From positions 1,272,164 to 1,336,163 of the forward strand of contig SCFE01000088.1 in the NCBI GenBank assembly GCA_004352715.1: DNA of 64,000 nt, in the 5' to 3' direction. A model generated the notes under the pieces. The model searched no databases. It saw nothing but the letters and a program-made list of their open reading frames with translations, and had not been told where the DNA came from. Both the position numbers and the translations under genes were made by a program. This DNA comes from Hofstenia miamia. Taxonomy: Eukaryota; Xenacoelomorpha; Acoela. This document shows, piece by piece, positions 35,559 through 49,100 of this stretch (its first letter is position 1; each line of letters opens with the position of its first letter).

Positions 35559-36244
35559 NNNNNNNNNNNNNNNNNNNNNNNNNNNNNNNNNNNNNNNNNN
35601 NNNNNNNNNNNNNNNNNNNNNNNNNNNNNNNNNNNNNNNNNNNNNNNNNNNNNNNNNNNNNNNNNNNNNNNNNNNNNNNNNNNNNNNNNNNNNNNNNNNN
35701 NNNNNNNNNNNNNNNNNNNNNNNNNNNNNNNNNNNNNNNNNNNNNNNNNNNNNNNNNNNNNNNNNNNNNNNNNNNNNNNNNNNNNNNNNNNNNNNNNNNN
35801 NNNNNNNNNNNNNNNNNNNNNNNNNNNNNNNNNNNNNNNNNNNNNNNNNNNNNNNNNNNNNNNNNNNNNNNNNNNNNNNNNNNNNNNNNNNNNNNNNNNN
35901 NNNNNNNNNNNNNNNNNNNNNNNNNNNNNNNNNNNNNNNNNNNNNNNNNNNNNNNNNNNNNNNNNNNNNNNNNNNNNNNNNNNNNNNNNNNNNNNNNNNN
36001 NNNNNNNNNNNNNNNNNNNNNNNNNNNNNNNNNNNNNNNNNNNNNNNNNNNNNNNNNNNNNNNNNNNNNNNNNNNNNNNNNNNNNNNNNNNNNNNNNNNN
36101 NNNNNNNNNNNNNNNNNNNNNNNNNNNNNNNNNNNNNNNNNNNNNNNNNNNNNNNNNNNNNNNNNNNNNNNNNNNNNNNNNNNNNNNNNNNNNNNNNNNN
36201 NNNNNNNNNNNNNNNNNNNNNNNNNNNNNNNNNNNNNNNNNNNN
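35559..36244. other. Assembly gap (686 N) between TA runs
   Basis: TA dinucleotides flank both sides. It lies between the gypsy Gag and the Tc1 element. Confidence 0.95.
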
Positions 36245-36276
<32 letters not shown>

Positions 36277-36279
<3 letters not shown>

Positions 36280-37806
36280 TGCCGGACATTGATTTGACAA
36301 TTTTTTATTTCAGCATGTTCAACTTCTTTTTAGCAAAAACCGACCAAATAAATAGTAGTAATTAGGGGTAAAACCCATATTCAAATTCATTTTAGGTAAA
36401 AAACTTTTTAGTAAGAACTTAATAGAAAAAATATTCAATTTTTTTAGGATCGTGTAGGACATTGGTTTGACAATTAAAAATATATAACCATTAAAATAAA
36501 CTCAAACTTCAATAAACATTACTTTTTATTTATAAACTTTTATGTAGAGCAATTTTAAATACCTGGAGCACGTGTTAATTTGCGCTGCATCTCCCAGAAA
36601 CCTATAAATAATCATCAAAAATGGGTTCCGCTCCAGAACTTTCCCATGACGAAAAAAAAATTAAGCATATTTTGAAGCTGGATTGTCTTAGAAATGCATT
36701 GCTTAATCGACAAGCATCAACTATTAGTCGATTTTTTATACGAGAAAAGGGAAAACAACTACCATCTATGCGAGGAAAGAAACCTATTCTCACTACTCGT
36801 GAGAAAAGAATCAACATTAAAGAGGCGTCGAACACTGGAAATTGATCTACAAAGATTAAACACGATTTGGATGTTACTGTGAGTGCACGGCATGTCCGTA
36901 GAATACTCGGTGAAGCTAAAAATTTAATGTACGTGAAAAGAAATTCGACACTAATATTAACAACAAAGCATAAAAAGAAACGAGTTTAATTTGCCAAGAA
37001 TAACCTAATACAGAACACTAACTGCGATAATGTGGCTTTTACCGATGAGAAGAAGTTTAATTTAGACGGTTCTGATGGCTGCCACTTCTATTGGCACGAT
37101 CTACGGAATGAACCTCAGTACTATTCGAAACGTCATAGTGGTGGTGGTGGTTCAGTAATGATATGGGCGGCTGTTAGTGTTCATGGAAAAAGCGAATTAG
37201 CTATAGTAGCTGACAGAAAGTCCGATGATTACATTCAACTTCTTTCTGAGTACCTTATGCCATTTAAAGACCTTTATCATCCATCTAATTTTGTTCTTCT
37301 ACAAAATAATGCATCTTGCCATGCATCTTTTTTGACAAAGTCTTGGCTTAAAGAACAGGGAATTGACGTTTTGGATTGGCCATCACTTAGTCCTGACCCT
37401 AATCCAATCGAAAACGTCTGGTCACAGCTAGTACGAGATGTTTATAGTGGTGGAAGACAATTTTCAAGTAAAAAGAAATTGATTGCCCAAATTCGACTTT
37501 TCTGGGATAATTTAAGTGAAAAATATGTTACAAAGGTAATAAAAAGCTTGAATAAACGATGCATTGAGCGGAAAAGTAAGATTACAGATTATTAAAAATA
37601 GTATTTATTATATTTTGCTCTTAGTTATCAAACTAATGTCCGACACGATCCTGCAAAAATTGAATATTTTTTCTATTACGTTCTTATTAAAAATTTTTTT
37701 ACCTAAAATAAAGTTGAATATAAGTTTTTACCCCTAATTACTACTATTTATTTCGTCGGTTTTTGCTAAAAAGAAGTAGAACATGCCAAATCAATGCCCG
37801 GCACTG
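36277..37806 (+). mobile_element. Tc1-type element with long inverted repeats, DD34E transposase
   Basis: TA|CAGTGCCGGACATTGATTTG at 36277 is mirrored by CACTG|TA at 37806. The inverted ends are about 200 bp long (36277-36475 and 37610-37806) and well matched. The + strand transposase runs from about 36621 to 37595. It has an N-terminal HTH (36621-36840), a second HTH with SARHVRRILGEA (about 36880), then VAFTDEKKFNLDGSDG (first Asp), GGGSVMIWAAVS, FVLLQNNASCHASF and SLSPDPNPIENVW (Glu). There are 34 residues between the second and third catalytic positions, as in Tc1. The second Asp is Asn here, so the enzyme would be dead even without the stops near 36842 and 36988. Confidence 0.9.
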
Positions 37807-38426
37807 TATATTATATATATGTATATATATATATATAAATTTCGGTTTAGGTTTATGGCGACTGAGCCCTTGAATTTGCGAATAAGCTCTACCACTAGCT
37901 TTATTATATACCATTCCGGAGTTCTGAATTTGTTTCATTTTTAGCACGATTTTAATATAAATAATAATAAACCTATTCAGATCATTCACCGCAACAGTTT
38001 GCTTTATCCTGTTTGCATTCTTGCTTAGCTTTAACTATTATTCCTATGAATTATATGTACATAATTAATGCATTACTGAATATTTGTGCATTTAGTATTA
38101 TACATATTTTGAAATATTACTAGCATATATAAAGCATAAATCATATTCTTTAATGTTATACAGTGTGATATTTTTTGTCTGCTTAGAGACTTTCGAAAAG
38201 AGGCATATCTCTCTGTATAAGGTTGGCACACATAGCGAGATATATCTTTTTTTTCCGAAAAATATTTTTCGATATTGTTATATCTTTTAGTGTATAAAAA
38301 TAGATTTCAAAAACTTTGGTAAATAATAAATTTCCTAGTTGGTTTGAAACTCACCCTCAAAGAGTGAGATATATCATCTATAAATATACTTTACAATATA
38401 TAGTATATATAAATGGAACATTTTAG

Positions 38427-38681
<255 letters not shown>

Positions 38682-39231
38682 TAACACAATAAGGTAGATA
38701 ATATTTGATCTACGTATCTTGACTCTCGCATTGCTCTAACCAGGCATTGCAACCGAGATTTGCAGTTAAAACTTGAAGGCGCAAAATATTTATATATTTA
38801 TGCACTATTCCTTCTTAGAAAATATATATTTTTAAAAATAAAATAACGAATATATGGTAACTCGTATGTTCTAACATGATGCATTGTCTACCTCTTTCGC
38901 TGAAAGCTTTTAACAAAAATCTTCATATAAATATTTACAATATATGAAAACGCTTTTCAGGTACAATAATTTCTAAATAAAAAAGGCAGAAAAAGTAAAA
39001 AATGTTACACAGCCGTTTACTACAACATTGTTCTAAAAAAGTGACCAAACTGCTCTTCTAAATCATCTTGTTGAAAAAACCATAAGATAACATAATCGTG
39101 CCTATAACAATGAATTATTGTGAATAAGTAGTGGCACAAAGGATAAGTAGTGATAAGGAACAACATACCCGTTTCCATGACCGAATTTGCGATTTTGAAA
39201 ATTCATAAAATAGCTAGTTTGGAGCATTCAT

Positions 39232-40666
39232 CTAAAAGGCCAAATCCTCATCGTTAGCAGAATGCACTGGACAGCGATAGAAATAACGGAAGCGAAGATG
39301 TGTTGAAGGTGAGTTACAGTTAACGATTTTCCTAACTTCATTTGTTACTGAATGTGTCTCTAATGCAGCAATAGTTTCTTCGCAGACAACCTTTTGTTTT
39401 TGAATTTTTTTGAAATAAGTTTCGAAAGTTTCAATAATTTGTCTTGTTCTGCACAAAAACTGTGATTAAATGCGACAACTTTGCATTTCGAACAACTCTT
39501 GGTGAATCCGGTAAAAAGAAATCAATTGTTGGAGTCTTCTTACTTAACATTTACCCACTTGTTCTAATGTATTTTAATACGTGAACTGTATCGTGGGAAA
39601 AAAAATTGGTTCATTTGAAGATACTGGATTCTTAGTTATCAGAGTTTCAGCGTTTTTACATTCAAACATTATAAAAGCAACATGATTCAGTTTCAATTTA
39701 TCAGTAATTATCGAAACAGCATTAACATCTGATTCTTTTAACATTTCTAATTATAGTACGAGCTGCTGTTGGTTTTGAAACACAACAGTTTTGCCACTAA
39801 TGTTTTACTACCAAAATAACACTTAACATAATCGCAAGGACAGTATTTGCTATTTCACTAGAGTCATTTACTGTGTAACTAAAAATTTCACAACCACAAT
39901 ATGCCAACGAGGCACTGATATACATTTCATCCATCGCTACAATGCAAGCCTTTTCTCGAACTTCACAGTTGAAAAAAAGGTTTTGCAAAAAATTACATCA
40001 TCTAATTGCTTTGTAGCGTTGTAACTTTTTGCAAATGTCTTATTAAAGGTAGTAGTAACAATTCCCTTAAATGGCGATGTAGTGCACGTGATTTGGCATA
40101 CCAATTGAATACTAATGTTAAGTCAGTTAACAACTTCATTTCTTGAAGAGTTTAACAAAGCAGTGCATCTACATGTAGATAAAGACACAGCTTTGTTCAA
40201 TACAGAATGAATGTCGTTTGAAAACTTATATTTGCGAGTAGAATTCACGATTTCCTCCAAATGCGACCAGCAATGAACAAGTCTTTATTTTCATCATATT
40301 CCTAGAACTGTTGTATCATCAACATCAGGATTTCGTACAAAGTTTAGACATTTTTTGTTGAAAGCGGTAGAGTAATGCTTGGAATACGGTATAAGAACGG
40401 CACATTCACTAAACACACTTGGAGGGTCCACAGTAATTTGATAGCTAACTCTGCATAGAACAATTCGAATGCAAATAATTAGAGCAAACTCCCATATGAG
40501 ACGTGACAAGTAACTCATCTATACGATTGGGAAGCTGCCGCACACATTCCTTTCTAACTGAATTATTCCGGGAAAATCTATCAATACATACTATCTTTTT
40601 GGAATTGTGAGATTTTGTTAAATTGTATCCGGAGCTGCAATATCCGACTGAACAATTTCTCACCAT
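39232..40666 (-). pseudogene. Second THAP/P-element-like transposase relic
   Basis: The - strand frame 40666-40445 opens MVRNCSVGYCSSGYN, a THAP-type C-x4-C start, with VCSNYLH later giving the C-x3-H-like pair. The frame 39988-39797 has ACIVAMDEMYISASLAYCGCEIF followed by VNDSSEIANTVLAIML, the P-element catalytic block (DEMYI) and the following VNDPS-like region. Frame 39456-39232 is probably its C-terminal part but is not diagnostic. It is clearly a different lineage from the copy at 25660-27957 (DEMYI here, DEIHI there). Many stops. Confidence 0.65.
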
Positions 40667-41649
40667 AACGTTAGAAACTATAAACGTATAAATAGATGTT
40701 AAACAATGTAGTTAAAAATGTCTTTAAATAAATACAGTAGTAAAAAACATCTTCAGGTTAAAAGCAATGAAAGCTTAATCAAATAGATGGCTGCATATAA
40801 ACAACAGATATCTAAATTAATATAGTTCAATTTGTATAAAGAGTAGGATATTTAGAATATAATAAATCAAACGCTATTTGGAATCAATTTTATATTATTT
40901 GAAACATATTTGCAAAGTGATAATTATTGTAGCAATTAAATATTTACAAAAACAGTATAACGTAAAGCACAAAAACCGCGTGCATTGATTACTTTGCTTG
41001 TTGGAAATCGACCAATTTGCTTATCACATTATTGCATTGTGTAAAAAACCTTCTCATAAATAAGTGTTTGCTCATTGGGAGCGCATGTAAACGCGGAACT
41101 ATTATAATGAATAAGTGAAAACGTGACAATTGTTTAATTATTGTAGGCCTGCGAGTTTTAGACACAAGTCTGCATTACCTGGTTAGAGGTAGCCTGGAAA
41201 ACAAGGGCGTCGTGACGCATTTTGTAAATTGAAGGGCAGAGTAATGTTTTTGAGAGAAATTGTAGTAATAGGGAATTAAATTTTCGTGCAAATCGATAGT
41301 TGCATCAATTAATGCTTTAATATTGATTCACTACATACAACATGTTTTCAATTTGTTACTATCCCAACTAATGTGAATAGTGAAATAGCAAGACTTCCAA
41401 TTCTTGAGTTGCAAGTTACCATTCAGTATCAGTACCATCGTATACATTAGTACACGTTATTTGCGTTTTCATGGATTTCTATAGAGATTTGAAGCTGAAT
41501 TCTGTTAATGATTCCAATTTTATAAAATACACAGTATTCTAAATATCAACCAAAATTAAAGTAAATAAGCTTACAAAACTATATGAACAAGTAAAATTAT
41601 TCTGCGGTTCATTTAAATGTATCTATTCATTTATTTTTTCCCAATGAAT

Positions 41650-42690
41650 ACTTAGCATACATAATCCTGACCGTCTGTTTGACGACATAGTTCTTCTTAA
41701 CTGTTACTCGTCGTATGCAAGTAATGATCTTTCAACTGTACATGTAATTATTGAAAGAGCAAGCAATGTGCAAAGCGTTTCCTAAACAGCCGGAAAAATA
41801 GTTTTAAATTCTACTGCAACTTCATCATTGAACTTCAATAAGGAATCATGAGTTTTGTAGAAAGTCTGTCAGGTTTCATCTTCTATAACAAGATTTTCCT
41901 AACTTCTAAAATTCTTCATTGTACAATAATTATCTTTTAAATCATTATTCTCCGATTTTACAATATTCCAAGGCAGCAAGTAACATAAAAACCGCGGGGA
42001 TTGATTTTATTCACCAAAACAGTTGGGAGATTGAATTATTGAATCTAAATAACGAATTAGAATTGATTGGCCGTATAGTTCCGCAATTGAGTTGGCATCA
42101 TCATTATTATAAATCTTTGTCTGCAGAATTGGCAAGGTCCAGTAATATCTATGTCAAGCATTGTCAATAAAAGCTTTGAAAATTCGTTTTCTTCGGCATT
42201 CGATATATGTTGCAGTAAAGTACTTACCAAAATTTCAACGTGTGCAACTGCATTAATTAAATTTAGTTGCTCTAATTGAAAAATTTTCATAAGTTGTAAT
42301 TTAGCAGAATATAGCGAAATTATTTCTCAGGAAACAATAAAGTTTGTAGACGACATAGCAGATAAAAGTTAGTAAGCTTTTTGATGTGTGTTCGAATTAC
42401 ATGTTATACTATTAGATAAATCCTCTAGTTGCTGGTAAACTTTAACAAAATATTGTTTAAAATTTTGAATCCTTTTATATTATTCAGACCACCTAATCAT
42501 ACGAAATAGTTTCATATTAGGAATAAGGTAACAGCGCTTATTATTATCACGGAAAAACCGAATTGTTTCTTCGATTGTTCCAGTAGCATTTCTAATAAAA
42601 CCTAAGGAATTCAGATAATTTATTACAAGATTTCAACGATGTGATGCAAAGTGAACAAACATTGCACGTGAAATCATAAGTCAATAGCCA
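41650..42690 (-). pseudogene. hAT transposase relic (ZMYM-like, DUF4371 type)
   Basis: The - strand, read in shifting frames from about 42680, gives MFVHFASHR then NLVINYLNSLGFIRNATGTIEE, FFRDNNKR and LFRMIRWSE. This matches the HC-x-AH-x-LNL ... VRN-TGTI ... TRWSE blocks of zinc-finger-MYM-like hAT transposases. About 42290-42060 follows with NAVAHVEILVSTLLQHISNAEENEF and LDIDITGPCQFCRQ (usually a LDIEI-x-xPR-x-CxRQ block) and NYTAN. Stops are frequent. The N-terminal DUF4371 part and the C-terminal dimerisation domain were not found nearby. Confidence 0.6.
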
Positions 42691-43199
42691 GGAAAAAATT
42701 GGCAAGAAACAAAACCAAGTTTTGTTTTCGAGTATTCTTAATGTTTGCTCATATGTTTCGTCATGCGACCTATGACTACGTACGGAACTACAGAACGCCT
42801 CAATTTATTTGGGAGGTCTATCTACATATCAAGCAACAGCTAAAGTTTATTGTTGATCGCATGGGCTTTAAACCTTATATTTACCTGAACACTAGGTTTG
42901 TAAAGAATACAAATATTTTTAAAAAATCGAAATGTTCCATGTTTAAGGTTAAAGACACGAAGCAAATAGTTTTACAAATGCGTTTTGCAATTATTTCACG
43001 CATACGCTAGTATTTCAATCGACATAAAAATAAATTTATTGAGCCGGTGGTCAGCTACCATAATAAGGAAAATTATAATCCGCGTCATAAGTCTTGAGAA
43101 GAAACCATATTAATAAACATTTAATGTGTCAACAAAAATGTTGTGTACAATGATGAAAATTTTTTAGTAAATTGACAAAATATTAGATAAAATAACATA

Positions 43200-44063
43200 A
43201 GAGTTTAATAGTCAATAACTTCTCCTCCTGCCTCCAGGTAGACTACGAATCTGTTTGGCAAAAATTTCATCAAGTTTACTTGTATTTCGCGTTTATGCGT
43301 ACAGCAGCAACTTTTATTTCGTCTTTAAGCTGTTACTTTGTACCTGGAGATTGCTTCTCAACCATGTTTTTGATTAACTTCCAAATATTCTCTATATTTG
43401 AGAGATCTGGTGAATTAGCTGACCATTTAAGAATGACGACGTTTTGGTCACGACACCAGTCATGGATAAATTTGAATGTGTGCCCTGTCGCACCGTCCTG
43501 TCGGATGATCCAGCTTGTTGGATAGAGAGCATTAGCATACGACAAGAATTCTTGAAGGAACAAGCAGTACTTTCTGCTGTTGATGTTGCCTTCAACAAGG
43601 GTCAAATACAAGCCCCTCTCAGATAAAGCGTTCCCCACCATAACAGACACACATTTCTAAGCCAAAATCAACGCATTTTTCTTTGTGTTTGTCTGTCAAG
43701 AAAGGCTTGTTTTTCTGCTTGATTTTTTGGAACCTAGCACTTTTCAAATACTTCTGTATTGTTCTTTCTGATAGATTGACACCCCTTTGTTTTCTTTAAC
43801 CTGTGAGCAATGCCTTCACCTCTTATAGTTGGATGCCTGTTAACAATTTGAGTAATACTTCTCTTGTCATCACTTGCCATTTTTGCTGATCTCCCTGCTC
43901 TTTTTCTGTCTTGCACCGATTCACATTTGTTTATCGCCGAAATTGTTCTGTAGACAGTAGCTCGAGAAAAACCAGAAGTTTCTTGCAAAATTTTGCCGTT
44001 AATAATGCGGGCGTTATATAGAATTTCAATCTTTTGTTTTTCCTGTTTAAGCACCATTTTTCG
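43200..44063 (-). pseudogene. Tc1-type (DD34E) transposase relic
   Basis: The - strand frame from about 44063 starts MVLKQEKQKIEILYNA. It contains ETSGFSRATVYRTISAI (HTH) and GRSAKMASDDKRSITQIVNRHPTIRG (second HTH). The frame 43650-43333 has MVGNALSERGLYLTLVEG, WIIRQDGATGHTFKFIHDW (second Asp) and WSANSPDLSNIENIWKLIK (Glu), with 34 residues between. The first catalytic block between about 43730 and 43650 is degraded. Possible inverted ends lie near 43120 and 44150, but their match is weak. It is antisense to AK2. Confidence 0.8.
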
Positions 44064-44844
44064 TGACAAAATACAATACAACTAACAAGTTTTCAATTAT
44101 AACGGATATAAATGATATCACTTTGACGGGTAATTTTTACATGCGATAGGCTGTTTATCAACGATTGCTTGACTTTAATTTCCTTTCAACACAAATCTTA
44201 CACATGCAGTTATATAGGTTTAAAGTTTGTTTCAAGACTTATGTCGCGGAGTATAGTTACATTTTTGCTTCACCAATAAATTTTGATTTTTTTAATTTCA
44301 CGTTTAATTGAAACTATTACTTCATAAGATCACAACTAAAGCAAATCTTAAAAAGCGTGTCGTACATAAATTCTGAATTCAATTTGCTTGCATAATACAA
44401 ATGACCTAATTGTGAAACAATTTAAGCATGTTTAGATGCCTGACAATTGGCTATTATCAGCAAATTCATTCAGGGTTATTTCAGCTGTTAACCCTCTCCC
44501 TTTGACCCAATTTCCAAATGCACAAAAGTTCAGTTCTCTTAACAATAGTAAATTTGGGTCTCTACGCCTAAATGCATTTATGAGGGCACATTCACACTTT
44601 GTCCACCAGGCATGCGCATTATTGTCCACACGTTTCTTGGTAATTTAAATTTATCTATTAAATTTGAAGTGCGCTTGTTTTTAACGAAATTTCAGTTTAG
44701 AAATCATAATTAGCACAAAGAGAATAAATCTTTTTTTCAAAATGTACTCTAATAATTTCTGATGTAGTTGTGATGGCGTCAATAAACTTTGCAAGAACAT
44801 TATAGACATCAACATACATTAAGTGCTTTGTAATTGTCATTTAG

Positions 44845-45060
44845 GTTAGTGGAAAAGATGATGTAACAGGCGAGCCACTGGTTCATCGTGCTGATGACAA
44901 TGAAGCATCTCTGAGGACTCGCTTAAGTTCATACCACAAGGAAACATCTATCCTTGCCAACTACTATGCAAAACAAAGTATTCTTGTAGGTATTGATGCG
45001 TCAAGAAGTCCTCAAACTGTCTTCAACGACATTGTCAAAGCATTTGAAAAATCAAAATAA
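44845..45060 (+). CDS. AK2: Adenylate kinase 2, coding exon 3 with stop
   Basis: 72 codons including TAA at 45058-45060, in phase 0 after a TTTAG acceptor. It encodes VSGKDDVTGEPLVHRADDNE, the rest of the LID domain with the conserved D-VTGEPL and R-x-DDN residues, then LRTRLSSYHKET with the catalytic arginines, and a C-terminus ending FEKSK. The complete protein is about 228 residues, slightly shorter than vertebrate AK2, mainly at the C-terminus. The alignment is continuous through all three exons. Confidence 0.94.
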   Translation, partial: VSGKDDVTGEPLVHRADDNEASLRTRLSSYHKETSILANYYAKQSILVGIDASRSPQTVFNDIVKAFEKSK

Positions 45061-45164
45061 TCCTTGTTTTGCAAGAAAGATTATCTATATATTTGTAGGC
45101 CCATCAGTAATTTAATAGAGGTTTGAAGGTCATCTAGGTTTATTCGACTGCTAAGGTGGCCGTG

Positions 45165-45170
45165 AATAAA
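45165..45170 (+). promoter_or_regulatory. Candidate AK2 polyadenylation signal
   Basis: AATAAA about 105 bp after the stop codon. Plausible position, but this hexamer is common in AT-rich DNA. Confidence 0.4.
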
Positions 45171-46455
45171 TAGTTATGCTTATTATTACGGTTGTCTTGC
45201 ATTGTGAAAGTTTGGTTTCATGGAGTTATATTTTAGAACTATTTTCTATTTTATGTTCACGAATAATATGCTAATATATGAATATATTCATATTTCAATA
45301 CAGTATTGATTTCGGTGATTTAACAACTCAGAGTGTTCCGGCAGGGCATGCTAACTCCCACAGCTTTCTTAACAGTCTTTCTTTGTTTCTGTAATTGAAA
45401 TTATGCGTTTTTGATTTTGGTCATCAGTCTTGTAAAAGTATTGTGCAAATATATTTACAGTAATATAGGTTTGTGTTCGCAGAGACGGGCCAAAAATTTT
45501 CGCCCAAGCCCACAAGACTTTAGCTCTGGCACATTCAATTTTTTGCGATTTCGGTGCATTTTGGCCCTATTTTATGATCCTTGCTACTCAGTGGAGGATC
45601 TAGTAATTCTTAGTAGGATTTGCATCCTTTGCCACATTTTTGCCAATTACATTTCATGAATTTTACCTGCTCAAAGCTAGTATTGAAATATTGATCCTAT
45701 TTATAGCATCTGAACTCAGAAAGATTTTCTTATAATTGGGATTATTTTGCATACCAAAACTTAGTCAAGGAAGCCACTACGCTATTATTTCAAAATGAAA
45801 TGAAACCTTGAAAATTATTTGCTATATTTTGGATTAAGCATTAAATTGCAAAATACAGTTATAAAAAGACAGTGAATGACGTTGCATATCAATAAATCAT
45901 TCGTTGTTCATATGCAGCAAATTTATCAACTCTTTCAAAAGGGAGTATTTTCATGAATCATTTATGTATGAAGAATGAATAGTAACCGCATGTAACAGGA
46001 TCAGATTCATGCATTTAGCTATTTAAATATAAAGTTATTCTTTGTACACCTTTGAATTTATCGACTTAGTTTACTTGCTAAAACAGATGTGNGGGGGGGG
46101 GGGGGGTTGGGGGTGCTTAAATACCAAGGCTAAGAGCAATAGCAGCTCGTAAAAATGAAATTGATTAATTTCAATGAAAAGCATATGCAGGAGTCTTGAT
46201 TTTAATTATTTTATTATTTTAATAATCTTTATATCTGTTCTTGTTTTTCTTACTGTTTCAACTAAGTTATATTGACTGTACAATTTGTTGCGAATCAATA
46301 GTTGTGGAATATATTCGATTATAACAGACAGGTAATATGTACAATGTGTAATATTATTAGGAAATATTTCTTGAATAAGCATTAAAATATAATGTAACAT
46401 TTTAGTTTCACTATTAATCTTAGGAAGAACTTTTTTTCCAATATTTAACTCAAGA

Positions 46456-46488
<33 letters not shown>

Positions 46489-46489
46489 N
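45171..46489. other. Non-coding, AT-rich; G-run beside a single N
   Basis: No coding sequence recognised. A single N at 46092 precedes about 14 G (46093-46106), unusual in this AT-rich sequence and probably a sequencing difficulty. (TA)n at 46460-46487. Confidence 0.55.
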
Positions 46490-46532
46490 TGGAGAAAACA
46501 TCCTTTTATCAGGTAGCGCTTTTAGATTTTGG

Positions 46533-46584
<52 letters not shown>

Positions 46585-46627
46585 CCAAAATCTAAAAGCG
46601 CTACCTGATAAAAGGATGTTTTCTCCA
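46490..46627. repeat. Large palindrome with (TA)n loop, abutting a single N
   Basis: 46490-46537 and 46580-46627 are perfect reverse complements of 48 bp, separated only by (TA)n, itself palindromic. The left arm begins exactly after the N at 46489, which suggests an inverted contig copy rather than genomic structure. Confidence 0.85.
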
Positions 46628-49100
46628 CATTTACGTAATCAGAAACAGTTGATGTAATTGTTGCTCGCATTTGCTTTAGACTTCTGAAACCTGCACATTA
46701 AGCATTTAGAGAATTTATTTTTCCAAAAAAATTTATTAAGAAAAATTGCAAAAAAATCACCAATATTTGTCTCCATATCTCACGATCAGCAAATTCTCTA
46801 ATAAATTTGGAGACAATTTTTTAGAAAAGGATTCCCTTTTAAATCCTCATCAGACTTTAAAGCTGATGTACTCTAATACAGACATTCATTGTCTGAAAGG
46901 AATGGGTGAATAAGAAAATGTCATTATCTAAATTAATACACCCGTTGTAATGACGAATAAAAGCATGGACTGCTATGATGGGACGTCTATTGTTTAGAAC
47001 TTAGTGTTTGAATAAATTTCATTTATAGCGATATTTATTTATAGAAAATGCATTGGAATATACGAATATGTCTAGGAATCACATCTTATTCAAAAGTGTT
47101 ACAACTATCAAATTTTCAAGTAAGTTGATATCTAATATATCCCAAATTGTGCTTCTCACAAGTTTTGATTCAACAGTAAAATGATTTAAAGCCGTACGTG
47201 TTACACTTGCCTTATCCGCATTGAGTTATTATTATTATTATTATTATTATATTACTCAAAACACTGATCATATAGAAAAGCACATTTGTAGGACTAATAG
47301 GGGTAATAAGCTTGTATGTGCTATTCACCAGAATTTGGTCAATTGTCCTTCAATGCATATGCGGGTTAATTAGAACTCCACTTTGAACAATAAGCTTCTA
47401 ACAAAATTTGTTCGAGAAGTTAAAACGCAATTGAACCTTTATTATTATATATTTGATTTAAAGAATTTGCTTGAGAAATTTGCATTGCTATATCAGTTAT
47501 AATGTACTAAGATAAAAATTCTTAAATTGTTAACATCGCTGTTAAAATTTGTTTGTTAAAAAATTAATGGTTCCAGCATCGCCTTGTGCTCTTCCAGTAC
47601 TTTTATTTCATAAAAAACTTTTTCTCCATACGAAGATAATAATTTAATCAATTGTCTGAGAAAACAAAATGGCATCAAAGAAAATTGCGGAAATGAAATG
47701 GTTGTAAAGGATTAGTTTGTACATGCTGGCGCAGTCCTTGTTTCGGTGTAAAAGTCTGCCATGCTTTCAGGCCTGCTAATCACTAGAATTTAGATGCATG
47801 TCCGATTGTTTTTGTTTAAAATGTACGTTTGCAGTTGTTACATAGCTGTCAGAAATTTTGAATAAGCAAAAATGGAAACTTCAAAAAAGTTTAAACTTAC
47901 TTGAGTTGTTACATTGCAAAAACGGTTAATGCCAGAGCATAATGAAAAATCTATCAGGCAGCATTTTAAGGAATTTTGCAGCATATACATAGGAATTAGA
48001 ACTCTCTATAAGGGGAAAATTATACCAAAACGAGACACCTATTTCTGTATTAATAATGAGATATGAGACAACTTAATAGTGTATTTTGACTTAATGAATT
48101 TCAGATTTCCAAGAATTCAAAAAACATTAATGCACTGAGGTCATATTTGAATGGACTTTCAGCAATGTGACCGACAATATGATATCAAAAAACGAAATAG
48201 TCACATCTGAAACGCAAGTGAAGTGTTTGAAATCAGAGCTTGTAAAAATAACAATATGCTTGTTTGAGCACGTTTTTATCCCATGAACGTGAACTCATGG
48301 GTTTTTGAACCTTTTATGTTACGTCTTTAGGACTTGAACAACTTCTTTTCGATATATTTGTATTTTCAATGTACACCAGTAACAACATGCTGCTTGGAAT
48401 CACCGGCATGGGCGCTAGAAAAAAATATTTCCTAACATTAATACATAAGAGCAGCAACTAATAACTGTTAGGTTTTGAATAGATAAACCACCTAATTTTC
48501 TTTGAGGCAAATACTGAAGATTTGCGGCTACCTTTACAATGTAATTGAACGAAGCGGCATTCCTCTATCATGTGTTGCTTACAGATTTTGAATACCTACA
48601 TTAGGTTGTGAGCATTTTGAATTTTTTCAAGAAACCATCAATTCCTTAAAATTTCCTATTCGTAGTTTAAGGCTAAGATAATCTAGACATAAATTTATAA
48701 AATCAAGTTTCCTATTAAAGCATTGACATTAGAAGAAGAAAAAATTGGTTTGTGTGCAATTTCATAACAAAATTTTGAACACTTTATTATTAATAGTGCT
48801 ATTTACAACTGGAATACGCTTCCAAAATGTGTAAAAGTTAGTGGCAATCTTAATAGTATAAAAACCTATTAAGACCACATTCGTAATAAAAAATATATCA
48901 CGGTAAATCTTAGTAGCTGAAACACTCCATGGCGTGAGTTCAATTACAAAAATTGTTTTTTTTAAAAAGAACGAAAATCAATACATATAAAATTAACATT
49001 ATAATGATTATTTTTTGGGTGATCGATACTGAAAAATTTGTACAATGGTTGAGATGGTGAGGATAACACTATTTAATGAGTTTGTGTTCCAGATGTCACA
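46628..49100. other. Non-coding, AT-rich
   Basis: No frame of note. A (TTA)n run lies at about 47226-47251. Nothing else recognised. Confidence 0.6.

Larger units (their letters stand above)
20348..38426 (+). other. AK2: AK2 intron 1 (about 18.1 kb), transposon-rich
   Basis: The donor GTTTGG is at 20348 and the acceptor TTTTAG ends at 38426. The intron holds piggyBac, mariner-like, THAP/P-like, DD41D-like, gypsy with nested retroelement, and Tc1 copies, described separately. Stretches 20348-22240, 23460-24140, 29500-30020, 30557-31640 and 37810-38426 show nothing recognisable besides short (TA)n runs. Confidence 0.85.

Noticed and set aside
42699-43010. 103-codon + frame beside the hAT relic
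   Set aside because: No recognisable motif and no continuity with neighbouring elements; likely chance.
44432-44648. Overlapping 65-70-codon frames before AK2 exon 3
   Set aside because: FGNWVKGRGLTAE on the - strand vaguely recalls a transposase linker, but no catalytic block is near.
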